Source: Ectobius pallidus (lineage: Eukaryota; Arthropoda; Insecta; Blattodea; Ectobiidae). From it: 64,000 nucleotides of DNA. A program made the position numbers and the translations under genes. The notes below the pieces were generated by a model, which searched no databases, was not told the DNA's origin, and saw only the letters and a program-made list of their open reading frames with translations. The stretch is from positions 149,201,265 to 149,265,264 of the forward strand of contig CAXKWD010000005.1 of NCBI GenBank assembly GCA_964059195.1. The letters are read 5' to 3'. Positions within the stretch are counted from its first letter, which is position 1, and every line of letters begins with the position of its first letter. Shown here one piece after another: positions 21,481 through 32,222 of this stretch.

Positions 21481-22414
21481 CTAGGGACCGGATTTTTAGG
21501 TTTTTACCTATCTTTTTACTTACTTCCAAAACAAAAAGTGCTCATACACTTTTTCGAATCATGTCCATAGGATTCACCCACATGAATTCTGTGGCACCTA
21601 AAAATACCTAAATGGGGTATGAAAACCTAAATATACCTAAACGGGATATAAAACCTAAAAACTAAAAACTAAACTCCGTGGCGCTACATCCCTGGAGGGA
21701 CTTGGCCTACCACCCGACCGCTGCGTCATCTCCCGTAGGCAGATGGCAGGATTGGGGGGCATGTGGTCAGCATGCCGACACCCACGGCCGTTAATGGGAT
21801 ATAAAACCTGAAATATCTAATTCAGGCTACTTTTTGTCTTTTTTGTTTGTCAGTTGAGAAATCGATATTTTGCGGAGAGACAATAACTTTGTAGGGTTGA
21901 AATTAATACCACCAGCGTTTCGTTCAACCCGTTGTCGTCTACGATGGACAGTATCAAGAGACGAAGTGTAAGAGTTCCGGCCTTTGTCTGCCTTTAGTAC
22001 TCCCCTGTTATTCATACTGAGTGGTTACACTGTGAGTTTTAAGAAGACGTGTTAATTATGCCGAAACAAATGGAATCGAGTTTATTACGGCAGTGGATTG
22101 GCGATGACCTAAATTTCATATTCTTCTTCTTCTTCTTCTTCTTCTTCTTCTTCTTCTGAGGTATTTTATGACGTTGCATCCCGCGGATTTCTACGTCTGC
22201 TCTGTCCTAAAGCAAGTTTACACAAATTTAAGTCAATTTTGTTAAGTTAAACTTTACAAGTATTATGTATTGAATCCTATGTAGCACATTCAAATTCATT
22301 AAACCAATTATTCTACCCGAAAACGATATTTTGGACAAAAAACCTAAAAAAACTATTTCACCTAATGGAAAACCTAAAACAGTGTTTTTAAAAACCTAAA
22401 AATCCGGTCCCTAG
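21481..22414. mobile_element. TIR element of hAT-MITE type, 934 bp
   Basis: The left end CTAGGGACCGGATTTTTAGG and the right end are a perfect inverted pair that continues through GTTTTTA. The interior repeats the ACCTAAA theme. The ends resemble the TSD-flanked hAT MITEs (TAGGG.C.GGATT), but the flanks are not an 8-bp duplication, so the copy is older or rearranged. It contains a foreign repeat at 21672-21800 and a (CTT)n block at 22125-22157. A minus frame at 22015-21827 (INFNPTKLLSLRKISISQL) is unrecognised. Confidence 0.75.
21672..21800 (+). repeat. Dispersed repeat, copy 1 (GC-rich)
   Basis: GTGGCGCTACATCCC, GACCGCTGCGTCATCT and ATGTGGTCAGCATGCCGACA recur reverse-complemented at 27833-27950. 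The patch is much more GC-rich than its surroundings, so it looks like a SINE-like insertion inside the TIR element. Family unknown. Confidence 0.75.
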
Positions 22415-22977
22415 AAAATAGTATCTACTGAAATACAAAAACTGCAGTAAACAGAAGCTTTCAAGCATAACCTACAAATGTTAAATAAGAAATCCCTTTT
22501 ATATCCGTGATGAATTTTTAGACTTAAAAATGATCGTAAATATGTTGTAATTTTCCATTTTGTAATTCAAATAAACTTTCAAATGACTGCTATTGTGCTT
22601 AAAGACTGTATAATATATTTAAATATAGTATAATAATATAACTGTATTTATAAAATAGTGTAAATTAAATGCTTAATTAATGTGTTCTATATTAGTTCAG
22701 TTAGATTATTTACATAACACATTAAATGTACATCACTTACTATTTTTTATTTTGACCTATTATAATACTAATTTCAGCTGTGAATTATTTATAAGATTAA
22801 TAGGCAAACAACAAGGCCTATCCCATATCATATAGTGATAAAACGGACGAATAAAAATATAACACCAATGTTGTATATTATAATAATTATATTGTTTAAT
22901 TAGCACGTTCATATGCCTGCAGCCTAAAATTTCCCAGGGAGTTGTTAGTAAGTAAAGCGTTCCCTATTTACAGGCCA
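22415..22977. other. No gene seen
   Basis: Very AT-rich sequence with no recognised motif. Confidence 0.5.
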
Positions 22978-23250
22978 TGGAGGCCCAGAGGGTTGACGCT
23001 CCCAGATTTTAGACATTCGGAACATGAAGGTGGTAAGGTTGTCGGACTTTTGCACCGGCCGCCTTTACTCCCAGTATTGTTACTGGCATTCATTTCTTTT
23101 CGAAGCTGAGCCGACCCCAGTGCCATAGTGACACCAGAAGGATTAGGTCAATTAAAAACTCAAACGACCTCATCGGGGATCGAACCCGCGACCTTCCGGT
23201 TTGTAGCGCAGCGCCTCAAACACTACCGTACGCCATACACCAGTAGGCTA
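22978..23250 (-). mobile_element. SINE family B, copy with tRNA-like head
   Basis: On the minus strand the head carries TATGGCGTACGGTAG (A-box region) and GTCGCGGGTTCGATCCCCGA (B box GGTTCGATCCC), followed by a body that matches 18205-18350 (ACCGGCCGCC, CCGACAACCTTACCACCTTC). This is the layout of a tRNA-derived SINE transcribed by RNA polymerase III. The cloverleaf is not intact enough for a working tRNA. Confidence 0.8.
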
Positions 23251-23298
23251 CACCAGTAGGCTACATCCACGAAATAATTAAATTAATTGGAATATTAT

Positions 23299-23765
23299 CT
23301 TTCTTTCTTTCTTTCTTTCTCGTAGTTTAAACCTCTCCCTTTTAGGATTTAAGCGACCCAAGCCGCCCGGACCTTACAGGGCCGCGACCTGTCGGGAGAG
23401 GGATTTATCTTTGGATCACATACATACTTTTTTGACCAGACAAGGACATGGAGGACCTCCCCGGATGAGTGATCAGCCCAATGCCGGGGCCACCTCCGAG
23501 ACAACACGAACACATAGGACGAGACACACCATTCACACACACCCACACACACTCACTCCAAACAAGGCGAGGATGGGATGAAGATGATAATGACGGACAG
23601 ATGATATCTGGGGACCACAAGGGCCTAAAGTTACCCGACATTTGTCTCAAAGGTGAGGAAAACCCCATAAAAAACCCCACCTAGGTAACTTGTCCCGACC
23701 AGGAATCGAACCCGGGCCCGCTACGTGAGAGGATTGAACGCATCCCCTGAGCCACAGCGGTGGAC
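23299..23765 (-). mobile_element. SINE family A, full copy with 11-bp TSD
   Basis: Reading the minus strand from 23765: GCTGTGGCTCAGGGGATGCG (A box), CCCGGGTTCGATTCCTGGTC (B box), then a ~330-bp body ending in CTTACAGG-type sequence and a (GAAA)n tail (plus-strand TTTC run at 23299-23320). The element is bracketed by TGGAATATTAT at 23288-23298 and 23766-23776, a retroposition target duplication. Relatives lie at 57270-57655, 50899-51050 and 2101-2930. The frames inside (for example GNFRPLW) are shadows. Confidence 0.9.
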
Positions 23766-23776
23766 TGGAATATTAT

Positions 23777-24283
23777 TTGTAATATAAAAAAGAAACGTAA
23801 AATATGATTACACTACTAAACTAGTCATTGAGTATTCTTGGAGAATGCACACTCCAGAAACTTAAATAACCATCTTCGTCAATTTTTATCTCCTTCGAAT
23901 CATGAATGCGGAAAGTTTGTCTGCACTGTCAAGCTGAGCTTTGTGTATGGAACGGGAAACGGGGTTGTCATTTCAGTAATTGTGGAAGTCGAGAGCTGTG
24001 TTGTGAATACCAAACTTCAAGTGTAGTTATCGTTTAAAAATGAAGAGAAGAAAAGGAGACACTTTTTTTTTCAGATGATTTTAAGATCGATCTTCTGCTG
24101 TAAGATACTTATTATAATGAAAGCTCCCCAAGAGCAGCTAATTAGCATCTACATTACTACTCTGGCAACAACAAAATCTACTATGTTATAATGGCCTAAA
24201 GACGAAAGATGGAGCATAAGTCATGGCAACTAATTTGTTCTCAAAGTAAGCCGTTGGTATAAGTGATTTTTTTATGTAATGAG
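23777..24283. other. No gene seen
   Basis: Short frames only, no terminal repeats paired. Confidence 0.5.
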
Positions 24284-24914
24284 TAGGGTTCGATGTTTAT
24301 GACATGTTATATTTTTATCATGACCTCCATTCTCGCAGCAAACACAAATTAAACATGAATTGCACGCCTGTTATCCTAATCGAACCATTTTTATTTAGCA
24401 TATAAAGTCATATTTTGGGCTTTTTTGTGGTCTTGGTCATATTTTGGCCATATTTGTATTTCAGTTTTAAATTCGGTAAAAGAGCACAATTATACTTTGT
24501 ATTTACTACATGGTCGAGTTAAATTTGAAATTTATTTCATTAATTTAATGTTTATGCCAAATTAATAGTAACTTAAATTTAAAATTAATTCTATTGTTCA
24601 CATTTTATAGGGACACGCAAGGTCTACGAAATATTACGAGTATGTGGAGCTGATGAAGCGAACGAACAGGAGAAAATTCTTTAAAAACAGAAGTTCACCA
24701 AATCACCAAAGTTGTTAAAAAGTGATTACCTGATAGAATTCATGTCATGTAAGAATTTAAATTCCTTAAACGTTTTAAATTGGAAATTTTTAAAATATAT
24801 TATTTTATTAGGCCATAGGCCTATTTAAGATTTCTGGGTAATATTTAATCATTTTCAAGGACATATTTCCAGTCATATTTTCCACCTATTTAGGTCTTAA
24901 ACATTGAGACTCTA
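24284..24914. mobile_element. Degenerate hAT-type MITE, 631 bp
   Basis: Left end TAGGGTTCGATGTTTATGAC and right end (reverse-complemented) TAGAGTCTCAATGTTTAAGA form an imperfect inverted pair. The interior has the TCATATTTTGG/GGCATATTT theme of the MITE at 9071-9537. The flanks do not give a clean 8-bp duplication, so the assignment rests on the ends and the interior alone. Confidence 0.5.
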
Positions 24915-24983
24915 ATATATGAACACATCATTTGATAGTTTTTCGGTACGAATAGAGGCTTTTTTAGTGTTCCGCTGTGAAGA

Positions 24984-25150
24984 ATGGTTATGACAAGATG
25001 TGAACAGCATTCTTACATCAAAATAGTCACTATCCGAGGAAGAAATGCCATAGAACACCACAAGGAGCTGATTGAGGCTTTGGGGAATAATGCCCATCCG
25101 TACCAAACTTTAATAGGTCATGGAGTGGGTAAATGTGCTTTCAGGCCTCC
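24984..25150 (+). pseudogene. mariner transposase N-terminal fragment
   Basis: The frame contains MTRCEQHSYIKIVTIRGRNA, EHHKELIEALGNNAHPYQTL and a degraded GHGVGK. This matches the first helix-turn-helix of mariner-family transposases (EQR.YIKI..LRG..A.E.H..L.EA.G..AL.Y.TV.RWV..F), which binds the terminal repeat. The sequence loses similarity after about residue 50 and no catalytic D,D34D part follows, so it is a dead fragment. The first 22 bases of the frame recur at 63389-63411. Confidence 0.6.
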
Positions 25151-26301
25151 AACTTCCGCAATATATTAGAGTGGTACGGTGCAGTCTGTATGGGAATCTG
25201 TTTCCTTCACTATATTTCATATTATAGTACCCATAATCTGACTAGACTTTTCATACTCTGTCCTTTTATTTTAGACTACAGTACATTTCAAATTTTTAAA
25301 ACGATCCCACATTTTCAAAAGATAAAATATTTCTATGAATAATTAATTATTCCACCAATATACCATTAACTAAAATCATAAGCTTTGTTCGTTCCAGATT
25401 CCTTCTGAAGACAAAATAGGCTGTTTTCATGTATATAATATATAATTATATTATATATTATATATATATATAACATTCGTTCATACATACACCATTCGTC
25501 CTTTGTACTAAAAAAAGTTTAAATTATATATAGGCCTAAATGTGTTGTAAATTACATATTACATGCATAACTCTTTTTTTTTCAACCAGCAACAAAATTT
25601 TTAATTGTTTTCTTTACCTTTACGAGTCCGTTAACCAATACTCCATACTCAGTTACGAGTGTTTTTGGAAGACTGTCAAAAGACTAACAAAACATCTAAC
25701 GCCTGTCTGTTCAAGTATTTTCATTTTAAACTGGCCATCAATGCATGTCAACACTGTTATCTTCATAAATCAAAAGCTGCAGCTTACCTGAGGGGTGAAA
25801 CATGTTTTATTGCTTAAAAGAAAAAGTTATTCAATGCCACTCCCCTCGAACTGGTCATCCTGTGAGCTGGGAACAGTACTGCCAGTAGGCTACACACAAT
25901 ACAGTTGAGTTAGAAACGAAACCCTTAAAAACGAAATTTTGAATGACGTACAGTATTTGGAAATAAAGCCGTAAAAAAGGAAAATGTGATGACATAAACC
26001 AAATCTTTGATCTCAATAAATAGCATATTTCCAATGTATCAGTAATAATCCGTATGCGACTTCATACCCGACTGATAACATTATCCGCGATTACATTCAA
26101 GCGGCGTTCACTGTATCTGTATTTATTATGTATATGTAGCTAACGTTCTATATAGAACTGACTTTTTTTTTTCAATCTGACTGGCCCCATTCCGGCTGGT
26201 TTAATATGTCTGAAGGGTAACCAGTCAAATTACAGAATGAATTTTTCATTAACAATTTGCTGGCATTTTGTGAAAAGACTGAATTTACAACTAGCCTGCA
26301 A
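25151..26301. other. No gene seen
   Basis: AT-rich sequence including a TA-rich palindromic patch at 25430-25475. The frames at 25133 and 25540 show no motif. Confidence 0.5.
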
Positions 26302-26302
26302 C

Positions 26303-26352
<50 letters not shown>
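26302..26352. repeat. (TA)n microsatellite
   Basis: About 50 bp of TA with one CA interruption, followed by a short (CA)4. It explains the Ile/Tyr-repeat frame on the minus strand. Confidence 0.95.
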
Positions 26353-26354
<2 letters not shown>

Positions 26355-26789
26355 TATATACACACACATATATTTAACTCGTCAATAAAACTCCTTACCT
26401 GAGGATAAAATATTTTACAAACACTCAGAACGTTCAAGATCAAGGTAGTTAACCGCTTGACCACCAACCATAAACATGTATATTATTATACTATTTTCAT
26501 GTTAATAACTATTGATTTTTTGTACTGTTTCATTAAATTTTTTATTTCCTCCTTTTATTATTTTTTCCTCTCATTCCTTCTACTTAGGCCTACCATGTTG
26601 AATTGTTATTATTATAGTTTAACACAGTTTTGAGTATAGCTTTCATTACCATAATTTACATTTATATAATATATTCATATTACATCTCGCTTATTTATTC
26701 TTAATTATATTATATGGTTATGTTTGAATACATCCACCTCTGGTTAGTGAAAGAGAAGGCCTTAACTGCACCAGAGGGATATATGTACA
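26353..26789. other. No gene seen
   Basis: AT-rich sequence between two microsatellites, without recognised motif. Confidence 0.5.
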
Positions 26790-26801
26790 CACACACACAC
26801 C

Positions 26802-26846
<45 letters not shown>
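26790..26846. repeat. Compound (CA)n-(TA)n microsatellite
   Basis: CA repeats with two CCC interruptions pass directly into TA repeats. Three overlapping minus-strand frames (Cys/Val/Tyr/Ile-rich) are shadows of it. Confidence 0.95.
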
Positions 26847-26849
<3 letters not shown>

Positions 26850-27191
26850 AAGACAACCCATACGAACAATGGGCTTTTGTGCAAGTAATACGATATGTGT
26901 AATATGAAATAGCACTGTGCGAAATTTCCAAATGGGAACAAGACGAATGTAACACCCTGCAATCAAACTCTCATTCTGAAATTGCGGTTTATCCATTGTT
27001 GTGTAGCACATCCGTTATTGCCCGCAAGCTGATGTATTATGCATGTATACAAAATGCGTACCCGATAGAAACCACTATTCAAAACGTACGTGGTAATTTT
27101 ATTGTAAAGTAATCGCGTTTCAATTCATATGCAATCAAACCAGACCCCGACCTTTTTCATGTGTCGTCATCATTGAACCTACTAATTTATA

Positions 27192-27235
27192 CAGGGTGGA
27201 AATGAAATAACGGGGCAAAGATTCTGGGCGTTATG
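27192..27235 (+). mobile_element. Solo mariner-like terminus
   Basis: TACAGGGTGGAAATGAAATA then ACGGGGCAAAG resembles the TA-CAGGGTG... termini of mariner/Tc1-like elements. No inverted partner was found in the following kilobases, so only one end is supported. Confidence 0.35.
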
Positions 27236-27832
27236 AGCATATAGACTACCATGTAATGTCATATAGAGAGAACTTTTTATTTTTGAAAGAAAAGATCGTT
27301 TAAAATAGTTTCTCGAAGTTTTAATACGAACTTATTTAATACTATCTTACTCGTTTATTGACGGGCTAGAAGGACTTAAGAAGCGAGTCGACTTAAGGGA
27401 TAAGCTGGTCAAAATTTCATAAATTTTCAAAATATTTTTAAAAATATATTTTATTGAGAAGCCCTAATATTTTCTGAAAATTTTTACAGTACCCAAGTTT
27501 GATACAATGGGCTTCTAGTAATAAAATCAGCTATTATTTAAAAGCACTAAAAGTAAATTTAGTGTTTTTTAATACTTTGACGTAAGTTTTCTCCAAATAG
27601 TTATTTTCTACAGCATGAAAGTTCTTAGTTGAATAACGTAACTACAGTAGATGATGAGTTGCAATTTTCAGCATAACTTACATTTATCGTTCTATTATCT
27701 TCTTTTGGAGAATTAATATTCTATCTATTTCGAAGAATAGCAGGGTGGGAATCAATCACTTTTCTGTTCTATTTTACAAGTTTGTATAATTACTGTTTAT
27801 TCAGACACCGCTTTAGAAACCATAACGACCGT
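27236..27832. other. No gene seen
   Basis: AT-rich sequence, no motif recognised. Confidence 0.5.
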
Positions 27833-27950
27833 GGGAGTCGGCATGCTGACCACATGCACCCAATCTAACCATTTCACTATGGTAGATGACGCAGCGGACG
27901 GATTGTAGGTCAAGTCCCAAAAGGGATGTAGCGCCACTGAGAGGGTTAAT
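27833..27950 (-). repeat. Dispersed repeat, copy 2 (GC-rich)
   Basis: Reverse complement of 21672-21800: GTCGGCATGCTGACCACATG, AGATGACGCAGCGG and GGGATGTAGCGCCAC are shared. It stands alone here rather than inside a TIR element, which supports its being a mobile unit of its own. Confidence 0.75.
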
Positions 27951-28599
27951 ACATTTCTTTAGAGCTTATAAATAACGACCGTATGATCACAAATGTGTAA
28001 GCTGGGAAAGCTCACGCTGAGCAACGGATAAAAATACTTCTCTCTACATTAGGACTCGTATTTGATATACGTGGCCACACTTGTGTTGTTAAGTTATTAT
28101 TTAGGTCTGGAATATTAGTATTTTATAAACCCTGTTTTAGTTGTTTAAACATATTAAAATAGTTAGGCCTATATTTTAGTTTTTTTATCTTTGCAGACAA
28201 TTTAATAAGTACAATAAACACTTTTAAACAATTATATTAAATTCTCTTTAATTTTACTTGCAATTTCCATGGCTCTGAACCAAAAAACTGTAGAAAGAGT
28301 TTATGCTTATTTTCAACAGTTTATAATTTATAGAATACAATCACTTCATAATTGCCACTGCCACGTTTAACTCCACTACATAAACTCAACAATAACGATT
28401 TCGGTTCACTAACGATTTGCTTTACGGAGACAATAGGGTACAAAATGACAAAATTACAAAATTCAATGCTATATTTTCTCTTAGAAAATAACATACTGGC
28501 AACAATGAAAAAATTCAAAATGTAGGCAGACTTTTAAAAAGTAAATTAATGAATTTCATGTTTTAACCTTTGAGGATCAATTATAATCAGTAACAAATG
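27951..28599. other. No gene seen
   Basis: Short frames only. The minus frame at 28518-28321 shows no motif. Confidence 0.5.
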
Positions 28600-28957
28600 C
28601 ATTCACCATATACCCTCAATTTTACTTAAAAATAAAATGCACAAGCCACTTGGGATACTCTGACATTAACTATTAAGATAGACCTATGTGTCTGCGTTAT
28701 TTATGTCAGATTAAAAAGAAGTAACAGTAATATTATCAGTTCACATCTTTGGATGAGTTTCAATTTTATAAAAATTTGTTTAATTCTTTAATTTTTAACT
28801 ATCATCAATAGATGTGGACTGATAATATTACTGTTACTTCTTTTTTAATCTGACATAAAAACCACACACATAGGCCTATCTTATTAGTTAATGTCAGAGT
28901 ATCCCAAGTGGCTTGTGCATTTCATTTTTAAGTAAAATTGAGGGCATAAAGTGAATG
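28600..28957. mobile_element. Fold-back (long inverted repeat) element, ~358 bp
   Basis: Arms of about 150 bp (28600-28750 and 28808-28957) are inverted copies with few differences, for example CACAAGCCACTTGGGATACT and its complement AGTATCCCAAGTGGCTTGTG. The centre is about 55 bp. The transcript would fold into a long hairpin. No target duplication is clear at the CATTCAC/GTGAATG ends. Confidence 0.85.
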
Positions 28958-28999
28958 GGTTATTGATTTAAAAAGTAATTTTAGTAGAATAATAATTTG

Positions 29000-29214
29000 A
29001 TTAATTATTATCATTATTAATGTTATTTTATCGTATTTCACTTGAAAAGCAGTTTTAGCCATTTTTAGTTTTTAACGTCTTATTTAGCCATTTTTAGGTT
29101 TCTATAAGATTGGATTATGTGACTGCCTTGACAGTGAAACGCATAATTATGTTAAAATATCACAGTTAGCTAGCAGGGAACAAACCAATTTAAAATCTAA
29201 GAATCCGGGCCCTA
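29000..29214. mobile_element. hAT-MITE right-end fragment
   Basis: The segment ends CTAAGAATCCGGGCCCTA, matching the right terminus of the TSD-flanked MITE at 35770-36448 (CAGAATCCGGGCCCTG), and has the TTAGCCATTTTTAG interior theme. No left terminus was found upstream, so the copy is truncated. Confidence 0.55.
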
Positions 29215-29615
29215 TTTATTATCTGTTAGTATTAGTGAAACTTAACTTACTTGTGCAAGTGGACTTGGTTGCTGCAAGAATGTTGTTATATAAGCTTATG
29301 CTTGATTCAAAAGCACTGACGCCTCCTTCCCTAAGTGGGTCACCAAACTATCTGGTCTGTCAGATACATTTGCCATCGTTCATAGAATTCAATGGACCGA
29401 GTTACAGCTAAGTTTGACATGTTTACTGGTTTGATTTTGCATAAACTAGTGTTTCAAACTGATTAGACATTGCAATGGGTTGTCCATCTCATGGTTCAGA
29501 GTAGAAACAATGTTGGCATGATTTCTGCTAGACCTTGCAACTCACTCAGATGGGAAATTCTGAGAAAAATAAACTCTATAGGCTTTGTGCGAACGTTTAT
29601 CTAAAATCCTACTAC
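29215..29615. other. No gene seen
   Basis: No motif or terminal repeat recognised. Confidence 0.45.
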
Positions 29616-29768
29616 AGTACTGCCTGTTCATTTAGACGTGAACACTTGCATGCGCCGCAGACATAGGGCGGGACGGAAGGGGAGTGTGTTGCTAGTATGG
29701 ATTACGTGAGACTGATACCACTGCGCATTGTGTTTACAGTGTTCACGTCTAAATGCACAGGCAGTACT
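29616..29768. mobile_element. 153-bp inverted-repeat MITE
   Basis: Thirty-base arms AGTACTGCCTGTTCATTTAG... (29616-29645) and ...AAATGCACAGGCAGTACT (29739-29768) pair with one mismatch around a GC-richer centre. No clear target duplication. A frame that starts inside it (29697) is unrecognised. Confidence 0.7.
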
Positions 29769-30097
29769 AACATTTATTTTCCCGATGACGAATGCTCATG
29801 TCCTGGGGTGATTTTGAAATGGTTGAGGACTCAGAAGGTTACTGGATTCTTGCAAAACATCAACAAATTTGGATTTCACATTCAAGAAGTATATACTCAC
29901 TGATGAAAAAGCGAATAGAACAGTTAACGGTAGCGAATACTAAATTGAAAGAGATTAACAGATTGAGATTGTGTTAGTGCGTTACTGAGTTAACTAGTGT
30001 CGGCTTTGTTACGTGGTAACGACATTCTTTTCTAAAACATATTTATTAGCACTGTCATTGTTTTTACATTTTAGGAATTACATAATTTTATAGAATA

Positions 30098-30437
30098 CAG
30101 TAGAATCCCGAAAACTCGGCACTCCGGATAACTCGGCCACACTCTGGCAGGGCAAAACGCAGAGTGCAGTGCGAAAAACAACAGGATACTACACATTTCT
30201 TTTTTAAAAAATTAGCCAGTTTTTACAAAGTCGGCTTGTTAATTTTCATTATAGACACCATTTTGCCATACGCCTTTATGCCTTATGTATTCTCAAGCAG
30301 TCAATACATACAAGTACTGTATTTTCGAGGAAACATTCATACTTATACTTTATTAAAACCTTTCCCAATAACCTGGCATTTTCACACACTCGGCCACCCT
30401 TCGGTCCACATTAGGCCGAGTTTTCGGGACTCTACTG
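30098..30437. mobile_element. pogo/Tigger-type MITE, 340 bp, TA target duplication
   Basis: Termini CAGTAGAATCCCGAAAACTC and (right, reverse-complemented) CAGTAGAGTCCCGAAAACTC are flanked by TA at 30096-30097 and 30438-30439. These are pogo/Tigger-style ends. The interior has no transposase; the 111-codon frame over it is a shadow. Confidence 0.88.
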
Positions 30438-30559
30438 TAAATGTAAATCTTATAGCTGCCATATGGGTATACCGATTCGAAACGAAACGATTAAAATGAA
30501 CGAATCTTAATTGAACCACATTAAAATCATGCACAAGTATTTTTATTGTTACGACTGAT

Positions 30560-30760
30560 AATTTTAAAAAGTAAAAACACTGCTTTGAGGTGTATTTCAC
30601 GATTAAAGTGCGTCGCCCGGGGGGGGGGGAGGGGAGAAAGACCTCAGATTCGAGTCCCATATCCCAGAAAACCCTGCGTAGTGAGTTTCGTCCAAATCAT
30701 TCAATGTTTTCCCATTTAGGCAAGCAATCATTATCCCCTTCTGTCCCTGCGAATTGTGAA
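30560..30760 (+). mobile_element. Possible SINE fragment
   Basis: A B-box-like AGATTCGAGTCCC at about 30646-30658 is followed by GTTTTCCCATTTAGGCAAGC, similar to the SINE core phrase (…CCC.…TAGGCAAATGCCG) at 48720-48832. The upstream part (TTCACGATTAAAGTGCG then a ten-base G run) recurs at 60432-60492. The tRNA-like A box is not clear. Confidence 0.35.
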
Positions 30761-30799
30761 CAAATGAATAAACGTAAGCGAGCAAAACCACCTTGAAGC

Positions 30800-31486
30800 A
30801 ACTTCACAATTGAATATTATCTTGTTAATAGAAGGCGTTGAACGTACACAGAAACACAAGTCCTAATATTATATTAGATAATCTTTTAAATACTTGGTTC
30901 CCACGGTACTTGATTAATTGGTGTCTGTAAATGGAAGAGAATATATAATGGCTCGCTTTTGTTATAAACAAGTTTTGCTTCGAATGCAGACATTTCAGCA
31001 ATACAATGGCATTATCGACCTAGCATTTTATGCATGCAGCCAAGTTTGGGTTTACTGATACTGTGGAAAGAAATACAATTATGAAAGTTTAAAACAAAGA
31101 ACAGCTCTATGTAAAGTTTAGCATTCGCTTCTCACGATACAGTGTGGTGCACGATTGCGACTTTTCTCTACAATTTGAACTTCAAAATTCCATTCTAACT
31201 CCTGTTTTGTCAGAAAGCAAAATAAAGGAATTTCCTCATACAGATGTTGCAACAAAACCCTGTAACTGTGGAATATATTCACCTAGATACGGAACTGTGT
31301 TTATAGGTCAGAGTTATAGCTTAGGCATTCGAATAATAGTTTGCTGTGGACATAATTACTGTAGAGTAGTTCAAACAACCACTAGCTCTTTTACACAACC
31401 ATTATTGCGGTTATTCAGTCAGTAAAGGTAAATTATAACTGAGACACATTCAGGTTTACTATATTTTAAGGAAGCCTAATTTTATG
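30800..31486. other. No recognised gene
   Basis: Contains a 93-codon plus frame at 31144-31425 with several Cys but no motif I know. Probably chance. Confidence 0.45.
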
Positions 31487-31494
31487 CTCTAGGC

Positions 31495-31758
31495 CAGTGG
31501 TTCCCGAACTATGGGTCGCGACCCACTGGGTCGCGGGAGTAATTTCGGTGGGTCGCGAAAAGGGCGGGAAAAATTAAACTTGTTTTCAATATAAGCAATT
31601 TAAGGCATTTGAGCACAATAAAATCATTGAAAGGCATATGAGAAACATGTGCTGTAATTTTATATAGCCTATATTGGTTACCGTTATGTAGTAGTGGGTC
31701 GCGAAAAAAATTTCTAGGTGAAGGTGGGTCCCAGGACTAAAAAGTTTGGGAACCGCTG
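31495..31758. mobile_element. hAT MITE, 264 bp, with 8-bp TSD CTCTAGGC
   Basis: Termini CAGTGGTTCCCGAACTATGG and (right, reverse-complemented) CAGCGGTTCCCAAACTTTTT are flanked by CTCTAGGC at 31487-31494 and 31759-31766. The GGGTCGCGACCC / GGTGGGTCGCGAAAA interior is typical of this widespread hAT MITE type. The identical TSD copies indicate a fairly young insertion. Confidence 0.95.
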
Positions 31759-32029
31759 CTCTAGGCCACAGTGGTACAACAGTGGTCCGTGGGCCATATG
31801 TGGCGTTCTTTTGTTTGGATCTCGAATGCTCTCATAGAAGAACATTTAAGAATAGGCCTACTTTTATTTTTTAATTATTGCAAGAAACCGTAATTTTATA
31901 ATTTTCTATTTGGCGAAAGACAAATATAAGGTGCACTTTAAGCTCCGCCCACTCGATATTCACATTATGTTTCTCAGAGAAGCATGATGACAAACTATCC
32001 TTATATATTGTCGTCGACACTCCCGACCG

Positions 32030-32222
32030 TACCAAATATTAAAAATGCGAGAGGGCCCCTTATACCAAATATTAAAAATGAGAGAGTGCCCCTTGTACCA
32101 AATATTAAATGCGAGAGTGCCCCTCGTACCAAATATTAAAAATGCGAGAGTGCCCCTCGTACCGAATATTAAAAATGCGAGAGTGCCCCTCGTACCGAAT
32201 ATTAAAAATTCAAGAGTGCCAG
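32030..32222 (+). repeat. 33-bp minisatellite, about 5.5 units
   Basis: The unit is ACCAAATATTAAAAATGCG plus AGAGTGCCCCTCGT, repeated with small changes and one 3-bp deletion. Because 33 is a multiple of three it keeps a frame open (32045-32242) encoding an 11-residue repeat (NARVPLVPNIK). There is no evidence that the frame is used. Confidence 0.95.

Noticed and set aside
23700..23765. Possible functional tRNA gene on the minus strand
   Set aside because: A and B boxes are present but cloverleaf pairing is incomplete, a SINE body follows directly, and a TSD brackets the whole unit.
24276..24922. Exact 8-bp TSD for the 24.3-kb TIR element
   Set aside because: The flanks GTAATGAG and ATATATGA do not match without shifting; I left the element as degenerate.
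26172..27011. Ile/Tyr- and Cys/Val-repeat frames
   Set aside because: Shadows of (TA)n and (CA)n microsatellites.
29792..29977. 61-codon frame with MKKRIEQLTVANTKLKEINR as a coiled-coil gene
   Set aside because: Very short, no family match and no support from neighbours; the heptad look is weak.
32030..32222. Tandem array as a CRISPR
   Set aside because: Units are contiguous without unique spacers, and the surrounding genome is eukaryotic.
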